Assembly: GCA_929200535.1 (NCBI GenBank)
Contig: CAKMZV010000024.1
Span: forward strand, 1-33,173
Length of the DNA: 33,173 nt
Direction of reading: 5' to 3'
Origin: an uncultured Gammaproteobacteria bacterium
GTDB lineage: Bacteria > Pseudomonadota > Gammaproteobacteria > CAKMZV01
Made by a program: the position numbers and the translations under genes. Position 1 is the first letter of the stretch, and each line of letters starts with the position of its first letter. Positions 27,247 to 33,173 of the stretch are shown here, piece after piece. Under the pieces are notes generated by a model, which was given only the letters and a program-made list of their open reading frames with translations, had not been told where the DNA came from and made no database searches.

Positions 27247-28121
27247 AAAGTAGCTACACAAAATTTTTAACCCTATGTTTAATCAGTTTGTTTTTGAGTG
27301 CTTGCACGATCGTCAAATATTATAAAACTTCTGAAATTAAAAAAACTTTTGTTTCTGTTAAGCAAAAAGCTAACAAAGGGATTAATGATACCAATGCTGA
27401 TTATCAACAAAAGAAAAGTATTTATAAGCAACTAACTGATAAAACATCTACGCCTAAAGCTACTCCCTATCCTAAAATGAAAGAAATTCTTAATGAGATG
27501 TCCACACAGGTTTCATTGATGAAATCCGTACAAAATAAGATAGGTAAATTAGACAAGGAGTTTACTAAATTATTACGTGGGAAGAAAGAAATAGTTGAGG
27601 ATTCTTCTGAATGGAAACGAGTGAATAAGATGCGTCAAGAGTATAAAAGTATCGGCGATCAATTAAATGGACATTCAAAAAAATACACTAAAAAATCGAA
27701 TGAATTTAGTGCACTATCTAAAAAACATAAGATTAGCAAAGTCAATATGAAAAATCTTAAAAATCAAGTAACCACTTATCAAAGTAAGTTAAGCAAAAGA
27801 TTGACCGAAGCAGATCAAGAAATTAACAATGCTCGCACCTATTTAAACAAACTAAAACAAGATGGAAAACATAAAAACAAAATCCCTAAGTACAGAGCAC
27901 AACTTAAAGAACTTGAGGACGTACTTAGCCTTATCCCAGCAAAACAAAAAAAATTAGAGGTGCGGGTTGAGGCATTTGAGGAAGAAGTTGGAGAAAATGC
28001 CACTCTTTGGGTCGGTCCCGGAATGAAAAGTTTCACCATTATGCAAGACGTGCAAGAAGTTGGCAACGATATTAATAAAACAGTCGATAAGTACAATCAA
28101 ATACTTTCTCGAAATAAATAG
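27243..28121 (+). CDS. Coiled-coil lipoprotein, unknown function
   Basis: This 292-residue protein has a lipoprotein signal peptide with lipobox LSAC (lipid on Cys21). The rest is Lys/Glu/Gln-rich and mostly helical. Long coiled-coil stretches are likely between about 45 and 250 (for example KLTDKT-type spacers, NQVTTYQSKLSKRLTEADQEINNARTYLNKL, AQLKELEDVLSLIPAKQKKLEVRVEAFEEEV). A short non-helical segment (NATLWVGPGMKSF) and a final helix end it. I do not recognise a family. Residue +2 after the Cys is Ile, not Asp, so outer-membrane localisation is favoured. It overlaps the DUF2723 gene (ATGA), which suggests a functional pair; being a substrate for glycosylation is one possibility. Confidence 0.75.
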   Translation: MKSSYTKFLTLCLISLFLSACTIVKYYKTSEIKKTFVSVKQKANKGINDTNADYQQKKSIYKQLTDKTSTPKATPYPKMKEILNEMSTQVSLMKSVQNKIGKLDKEFTKLLRGKKEIVEDSSEWKRVNKMRQEYKSIGDQLNGHSKKYTKKSNEFSALSKKHKISKVNMKNLKNQVTTYQSKLSKRLTEADQEINNARTYLNKLKQDGKHKNKIPKYRAQLKELEDVLSLIPAKQKKLEVRVEAFEEEVGENATLWVGPGMKSFTIMQDVQEVGNDINKTVDKYNQILSRNK

Positions 28122-28332
28122 TAATTTTTTAAGTAGTTTTTTTCTTCGATAGAAGCTACGAATAGGAGGGTACTATGAAAAATATTTTAGTCCCTTTTTC
28201 TAAAAAATAATTCCCCCTTTAATGTGCTATAATTAACTGCCCACGTTTTTATTTGTTCTTTTTTATTTTGCAACGGTCTCAATAATTGGTAGCCTTTAAT
28301 ATTCCCAGTTTTTAAACTTTTACGTAGAAATT
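28122..28332 (+). other. Intergenic region and leader before gltB
   Basis: The first 90 bases contain a strong AGGAGG followed by a 12-codon frame (28175-28210, MKNILVPFSKK). The second part holds the gltB promoter and an untranslated leader of about 90 nt. CAACGGTCTCAAT (28270-28282) vaguely resembles the right end of the dispersed inverted-repeat elements. No riboswitch fold was recognised. Confidence 0.5.
28225..28233 (+). promoter_or_regulatory. Extended -10 promoter of gltB
   Basis: TGC-TATAAT, identical to the extended -10 before 23S rRNA, sits 100 bases upstream of the gltB ATG. No good -35 is present (AAATAA at 17-base spacing), as expected for a promoter relying on the TG extension. 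Confidence 0.5.
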
Positions 28333-31300
28333 ATGCATGATTTATCGCACTTAAGAGGGCTTTACAGTCCTGAATTTGAACATGACAACTGCGGTCTGGG
28401 CTTAATTGCTAAGTTAGATAATAAACCCTCTAAAAAGCTGATAGAATTAGCGATTGAATCGCTTTGTCGCTTGAGTCATCGTGGTGGTTTGGCTGCCGAT
28501 GGAGTAACGGGGGATGGTTGTGGGTTATTGATTAAAAAACCAGATGCTTTTTTCCGTCGTATTGCCAAAGAATCTTTTGCAGCTGACTTATCTGCTATTT
28601 ATGCGGTAGGGATGATTTTTTTGAGTCGTGATAAAAATTTACGTGCCTTTGAACAACAGTCGATTGAGCAAGAATTAAACAAACACTCGTTATCACTCAT
28701 TGGTTGGCGGGAAGTGCCGGTTGATGAAGGTGTGCTTGGTGAACAAGCTCGTGCGTCTGAACCAGTTATCAAACAATTATTTATAGGTGCTAAAGAGGCA
28801 ATGCAAGAAGATGAATTTAATCGTCATCTTTTTTCGGTCAGACGTTTTGTCGAAATGGGTATGGCGAATGCCAAAGAGGAGCATCCGCAGTTTTATATGG
28901 CGAGTCTGCACAGTCGCACCATCATTTACAAAGGATTGATTTTTCCAAGAGATTTACCACGTTTTTATCTTGATATGGTGGAACAGGATTTTGCCAGCTC
29001 AATGTGCTCCTATCACCAGCGTTTTTCAACAAACACCTTACCCAGTTGGCAACTTGCCCAACCGTTTCGCTATTTGGCACACAATGGTGAATTAAACACA
29101 ATTCGAGGTAATCGTAATTGGGCACTCTCAAGAACCTCCCTTTTTGAGAACGAATTTGTGCCTGAAATAACAGAAATGACCCCCATAGTTTCACAGCAAG
29201 GCTCTGACTCAAATACGTTGGACAATATGTTAGAAGTGTTAGTAATGGGAGGCTTGAGTCTTATTAAGGCTTTGCGTTTACTGATTCCTCCAGCTTGGCA
29301 GAACGATAAAAATTTGCCATCACAAGATAAAAACTTTTTTGATTTTCACTCACATCATATGGAGCCTTGGGATGGTCCTGCAGGAATTATGCTACACGAT
29401 GGGGATTTTGCTGTTTGTAGCTTGGATCGTAATGGCTTGCGCCCCTCGCGCTATGTGGTTACTAAAGACGGCTATGTGAGCTTTGCCTCAGAAGTAGGGG
29501 TATTAGATTCTCAAGCAGAAAATATTTTAGAAAAAGGGCGATTGCAACCGGGTCAATTAATGGCAATTGATTTACATCAAAGTAAGATACTACATTCGGA
29601 TGAAATCATTCATACTCTTGCCCAAGAGAATGATTATACTCAATGGTTAAAAGACTCTCGTCAAAAAATTATTACTGACACAGAAGAAATATCGCCACAA
29701 TCCTTAGGCTTTGATGATGACTCCGTACATCACCAACAAAAATACTTTAATGTATCGTTTGAAGAGCGCGATCAAATTTTGCGAGTTTTAGCAGAAGAAG
29801 GGCAAGAAGCAACAGGCTCTATGGGCGATGATGTACCACTACCTCCTTTTTCGCAACAAGCACGCTCTTTATATGACTATTTCCGTCAAGTTTTTGCACA
29901 GGTGACCAACCCTCCTATTGATTCTTTGCGTGAAACTATTGTAATGTCTCTGCAAACTATTTTAGGTCCAGAACCGAACATTTTTACAGCAGATAAAAAA
30001 ATCACTCAACGATTAGACATTGATTCGCCAATCATTTCCCCTGCGCAAATGCAACAAGTATCAGCACAGAAAGTTTTCCCCATCACTACAAAAAGCCTGC
30101 ATTATCCCAGTGGGACTTCTTTAATAGAAGCAATTGAGAAACTATGCCAAGAATGTGAAACAGCAGTTCGTGAAGGAATAGTGATACTGCATTTGAGCGA
30201 TGCTAATATCAAAGAAAACCATCTAAGCATTCATTCGTTAATGGCAGTGGGTGCGGTTCATCATCACCTAATTAAACAACGTTTACGCCATAAGGCAAAT
30301 TTAGTAATTGAGACAGCCACTGCTCGTGATCCACATCATTTTGCAGTGTTGCTGGGTTATGGAGCAACCTTGATTTATCCTTACTTATCGTATTTGACTC
30401 TCGCTGAGATGATGAAAGTCAAGGAATTAAGTGCTGAAAGATCCTTAAGTGAATACTGTGCTAATTACCTTAAAGGGATTAACAAAGGTCTATTAAAGAT
30501 TTTTTCAAAAATTGGTATTTCTACCGTTAGTTCATACCGAGGGGCACAACTATTTGAGATTGTAGGGCTTGCCGATGAAGTGGTTGATAAATGTTTTACT
30601 GGCTCGGTCAGTCGTATAGGTGGCGTATCGTACCAGCAATTAGAAGCGGATCAAGAATATTGGGCAAAACTCGCCTTTAATCCAAGAAAAACCATTTCGC
30701 AGGGCGGATTATTAAAGTATGTGCACGGTGGAGAAGAGCATGCTTATAACCCACAAGTAGTGGATATTTTGCGCACAGCACTTCAGCAAGGCAATCAGGC
30801 AATGTATGATAAATTCGCTGACTTAGTGAATAATCGTACCCCAATTATGTTGCGTGATTACTTTCAACTCACCTCCAATAAAAAAGCAATTTCGATTGAT
30901 AAAGTAGAGCCAGTTGAAGAATTATTCAAGCGTTTTGACGGTGCTGGCATTTCAATGGGTGCCTTATCTCCAGAAGCACACGAAGCAATTGCCGAAGCGA
31001 TGAACACGCTTGGCGCACGCTCTAATTCAGGCGAAGGCGGAGAAGATCAAAAACGCTTTGGCACAATCAAAAACTCAAAAATCAAACAAGTAGCCTCTGG
31101 GCGTTTCGGTGTTACCACAGAATATTTAATGAATGCCGAAGTAGTCCAAATCAAAGTAGCCCAAGGAGCAAAACCGGGCGAAGGAGGGCAATTACCTGGG
31201 CATAAGGTCGATCAATATATTGGGAAACTACGCTACTCCACTCCAGGAGTAACGCTTATCTCCCCACCACCACACCATGATATCTATTCAATTGAAGACT

Positions 31301-32799
31301 TGGCGCAATTGATTTATGATCTCAAACAAGTTAACCCCTCTTTATTGGTCTCGGTTAAATTAGTTTCCTCAGCTGGCGTTGGCACCATTGCTGCCGGTGT
31401 GGCTAAGGCGTATGCTGATTTAATCACCATTTCTGGCTATGATGGAGGCACCGGAGCAAGCCCACTAACTTCAGTTAAGTACGCAGGTGGTCCCTTTGAA
31501 ATTGGACTTTCTGAAACACGCCAAGTTTTGCGTGCAAATGATCTTAGAGGTCAAATTCGCTTACAAACGGATGGAGGCTTAAAAACAGGACTTGATGTTA
31601 TTAAAGCAGCCATTCTGGGAGCTGAATCCTTTGGTTTTGGCACAGCCCCGATGATTGCCTTAGGGTGTAAATATCTACGCATTTGTCACCTTAATATTTG
31701 CCCAGTTGGCGTAGCTACGCAAAAAGATAAATTGCGTAAAGAACATTTTACCGGGATGCCACAAATGGTGATTAACTACTTTCAATTTGTCGCCCAAGAA
31801 GTACGCCAAATACTCGCTCAACTGGGCGTACAAAGCTTGCAAGATATCATTGGTAAAACCGAATACCTAAAAACCATAGATAATCTTCCAAAACGACAAA
31901 TTGGACTAAACCTACAAGCTCTTTTAAGTAATGAAGGGATTAGCAAAGACAAACCACAATACTGCCAACAAGAACGCAACCGCCCGTGGGATAAAGGCGA
32001 AAAAGCAGAACAAATGCTACAAACAGTCCTGCCTGCTATTGAGGCAAAATCAGGTGGCGTATTCAACTTTGAGATAGAAAATACCGATCGCTCCATCGGC
32101 GCTCGAATCTCAGGCGAAATTGCCAAGCGCTATGGCAATGATGGAATGGAAGCCAAACCTTTGATTATTCATCTTAGTGGCGTGGCTGGTCAATCCTTTG
32201 GGGTATGGAATGCAGGAGGCTTACACCTCTACCTGCAAGGAGACGCTAACGACTACACAGGCAAAGGAATGAGTGGTGGTAAACTAGTCTTAGTACCGCC
32301 TAAGAATAGCGATTTTGACGCTCAAAAAACCCCCATTATGGGCAATACCTGCTTATACGGTGCCACCGGAGGCAAACTCTATGCCGATGGACTTGCTGGT
32401 GAGCGTTTCGCGGTTAGAAACTCAGGCACTAACGCCGTGATTTTAGGAATGGGAGAGCATGGCTGTGAATATATGACCGGTGGCATTGTAGTTTCCTTAG
32501 GAAAAGTCGGCAGTAATTTTGCTGCTGGAATGTCGGGAGGCTGTGCCTTTATTTATGATATAGAAAATAATCTGGCAAACTACCTTAATCACGAAATGGT
32601 TGAACTATTTAATCTAAACCATTCAGACTACGGCCAGCAAATTGCCCTACTAAACCAGCAAATAAAAGATTTTGTCAAACATACTCAAAGCAAATGTGGT
32701 CAAAAAATTCTTGACAACTTTGACAATGAAATCACAAACTTCAAATTTATCAAACCCAAAGCAATGGCAATCGAAATGCTAATGCAAGCGGTGAGCTAA
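28333..32799 (+). CDS. gltB: Glutamate synthase large subunit
   Basis: This 1488-residue protein is full length (E. coli about 1486-1517). It makes two glutamates from glutamine and 2-oxoglutarate; electrons come from NADPH through GltD. The N-terminal glutaminase domain has the nucleophile Cys20 (HDNCGLG) after a short propeptide, then LSHRGG, YQRFSTNTLPSW, LAHNGELNTIRGN and PWDGPAG. The central domain includes YPSGTSLIEAIE. The FMN barrel (about 860-1200) has GAGISMGALSPEAHEA, NSGEGGEDQKRFG, KVAQGAKPGEGGQLPG and SGYDGGTGASP. The 3Fe-4S ligands are Cys1112, Cys1118 and Cys1123 (GCKYLRICHLNICPVG). The C-terminal beta-helix shows GxxxG repeats (GMSGGKLV, GATGGKLYADG, GMSGGCAF). gltD does not follow within the 374 bases left. 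Confidence 0.98.
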   Translation: MHDLSHLRGLYSPEFEHDNCGLGLIAKLDNKPSKKLIELAIESLCRLSHRGGLAADGVTGDGCGLLIKKPDAFFRRIAKESFAADLSAIYAVGMIFLSRDKNLRAFEQQSIEQELNKHSLSLIGWREVPVDEGVLGEQARASEPVIKQLFIGAKEAMQEDEFNRHLFSVRRFVEMGMANAKEEHPQFYMASLHSRTIIYKGLIFPRDLPRFYLDMVEQDFASSMCSYHQRFSTNTLPSWQLAQPFRYLAHNGELNTIRGNRNWALSRTSLFENEFVPEITEMTPIVSQQGSDSNTLDNMLEVLVMGGLSLIKALRLLIPPAWQNDKNLPSQDKNFFDFHSHHMEPWDGPAGIMLHDGDFAVCSLDRNGLRPSRYVVTKDGYVSFASEVGVLDSQAENILEKGRLQPGQLMAIDLHQSKILHSDEIIHTLAQENDYTQWLKDSRQKIITDTEEISPQSLGFDDDSVHHQQKYFNVSFEERDQILRVLAEEGQEATGSMGDDVPLPPFSQQARSLYDYFRQVFAQVTNPPIDSLRETIVMSLQTILGPEPNIFTADKKITQRLDIDSPIISPAQMQQVSAQKVFPITTKSLHYPSGTSLIEAIEKLCQECETAVREGIVILHLSDANIKENHLSIHSLMAVGAVHHHLIKQRLRHKANLVIETATARDPHHFAVLLGYGATLIYPYLSYLTLAEMMKVKELSAERSLSEYCANYLKGINKGLLKIFSKIGISTVSSYRGAQLFEIVGLADEVVDKCFTGSVSRIGGVSYQQLEADQEYWAKLAFNPRKTISQGGLLKYVHGGEEHAYNPQVVDILRTALQQGNQAMYDKFADLVNNRTPIMLRDYFQLTSNKKAISIDKVEPVEELFKRFDGAGISMGALSPEAHEAIAEAMNTLGARSNSGEGGEDQKRFGTIKNSKIKQVASGRFGVTTEYLMNAEVVQIKVAQGAKPGEGGQLPGHKVDQYIGKLRYSTPGVTLISPPPHHDIYSIEDLAQLIYDLKQVNPSLLVSVKLVSSAGVGTIAAGVAKAYADLITISGYDGGTGASPLTSVKYAGGPFEIGLSETRQVLRANDLRGQIRLQTDGGLKTGLDVIKAAILGAESFGFGTAPMIALGCKYLRICHLNICPVGVATQKDKLRKEHFTGMPQMVINYFQFVAQEVRQILAQLGVQSLQDIIGKTEYLKTIDNLPKRQIGLNLQALLSNEGISKDKPQYCQQERNRPWDKGEKAEQMLQTVLPAIEAKSGGVFNFEIENTDRSIGARISGEIAKRYGNDGMEAKPLIIHLSGVAGQSFGVWNAGGLHLYLQGDANDYTGKGMSGGKLVLVPPKNSDFDAQKTPIMGNTCLYGATGGKLYADGLAGERFAVRNSGTNAVILGMGEHGCEYMTGGIVVSLGKVGSNFAAGMSGGCAFIYDIENNLANYLNHEMVELFNLNHSDYGQQIALLNQQIKDFVKHTQSKCGQKILDNFDNEITNFKFIKPKAMAIEMLMQAVS

Positions 32800-32895
32800 T
32801 CGATTATACCGCTTGTGGGGTATTGATTATTTTTTGTGAGGGTTGTGGGGCATTAGTTTGATGATGTTTGCCATTTGATTTTTTACGTAAAATTC

Positions 32896-33056
32896 AAGAC
32901 TATTGCATTAGGTTATGGAAAGAGTCGCACTTGAAAAAAATCCCATAATCGGTGTTGTCAATTTTGTTAAGACGGACGTATTGACTGCAATTGACGCCTT
33001 GATTATGAAATTTTTTTCTGCCTGCTTGTCCTCCCATAACCTAATGCAATAGTCTT
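32896..33056. mobile_element. MITE-like element E4 (161 bp) with a different terminal repeat
   Basis: A perfect terminal inverted repeat of 23 bp starts AAGACTATTGCATTAGGTTA and is mirrored at 33034-33056. AATTC flanks both sides (32891-32895 and 33057-33061), a 5-bp target duplication. Inside, CATAATC/GATTATG and GTCAATT/AATTGAC form nested stems around a 25-nt apical segment with AAGACGGACGTATTG (32969-32983), shared with the 6755 element. No transposase is encoded. It stands directly after gltB. Confidence 0.88.
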
Positions 33057-33121
33057 AATTCTGCAAACTGAGCCTTTTTTTATGGTAAGTTTGCGAATTA
33101 TTTTTTGTAAAATTATATTAT

Positions 33122-33173
33122 GAGACCTTTGCATAAAAGTATGGCAAAAGAAAAAAGATAAAAAATTGTTCTG
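33122..33173. mobile_element. MITE-like element E3, inverted, cut by window end
   Basis: From 33122 the sequence GAGACCTTTGCATAAAAGTA and the next 32 bases match the reverse complement of the right end of the 6755 element with about two differences. It is therefore a copy of that type in opposite orientation, whose far end lies outside the window. It begins 65 bases after the end of the preceding element. Confidence 0.85.

Larger units (their letters stand above)
32800..33173. other. Region after gltB: weak terminator and two inverted-repeat elements
   Basis: No gene is seen. ATACC-GCTTGTGG-GGTAT near 32811-32828 followed by TGATTATTTTTT could be a weak terminator for gltB. TTGTGGGGTATTGATT (32814-32829) is echoed by TTGTGGGGCATTAGTTT (32845-32861). 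The rest is a complete 161-bp element and the first 52 bases of another. Confidence 0.45.

Overview
The window comes from an AT-rich bacterial chromosome. The order rpmI-rplT-pheS-pheT-ihfA-merR, the full-length proteobacterial-type GltB, the type II secretion pseudopilins and the outer-membrane proteins point to a gammaproteobacterium. I cannot place it further. The many short inverted-repeat elements and the detached 23S gene would suit a symbiont or slow-growing marine lineage, but that is only a guess. Strong Shine-Dalgarno sites are rare here.

Layout. Positions 1-1291 hold the 3' part of a surface-type DUF1566 (Lcl-like) protein. Positions 1672-6295 form a four-gene operon: a MotA/TolQ/ExbB-type channel subunit with a long cytoplasmic tail, two different MotB/OmpA-like subunits that share a WPxxVD motif at the membrane, and a TolC-like outer-membrane protein. 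This is the best candidate for an undescribed system: a possible ion-driven motor coupled to an outer-membrane channel. Next come the pseudopilins gspG and gspH, split by a 159-bp inverted-repeat element, and a membrane-anchored FMN/Fe-S glutamate synthase-like protein. Positions 9176-13882 are the ribosomal protein / Phe-tRNA synthetase / IHF / MerR operon.

Positions 13954-15365 hold a frameshifted VOC (glyoxalase-fold) gene, a second inverted-repeat element, a perfect palindromic operator candidate and a YafY-like WYL regulator. Positions 15503-18978 hold a 23S-5S rRNA unit that has its own promoter but no 16S or tRNA. Its leader and 23S-5S spacer can pair in at least seven colinear blocks. 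Positions 19061-24469 are on the minus strand: a GNAT acetyltransferase bracketed by a ~43-bp direct repeat, then an operon of LolA-like periplasmic protein, outer-membrane beta-barrel and MMPL/RND transporter, probably a lipid or hydrophobic-compound export route.

Positions 24745-28121 hold a DUF2723 membrane protein with a TPR tail, overlapping a coiled-coil lipoprotein gene. Positions 28333-32799 are gltB. It is followed not by gltD but by one complete inverted-repeat element and the start of another.

The inverted-repeat elements (6755-6913, 14401-14550, 32896-33056, and a cut one from 33122) are non-coding. The three complete ones are 150-161 bp and each is flanked by a 5-bp target duplication. 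Two of them share a conserved 25-nt apical segment closed by stems of different sequence that still pair, although their terminal repeats differ. No tRNA gene, CRISPR array or transposase gene was seen.
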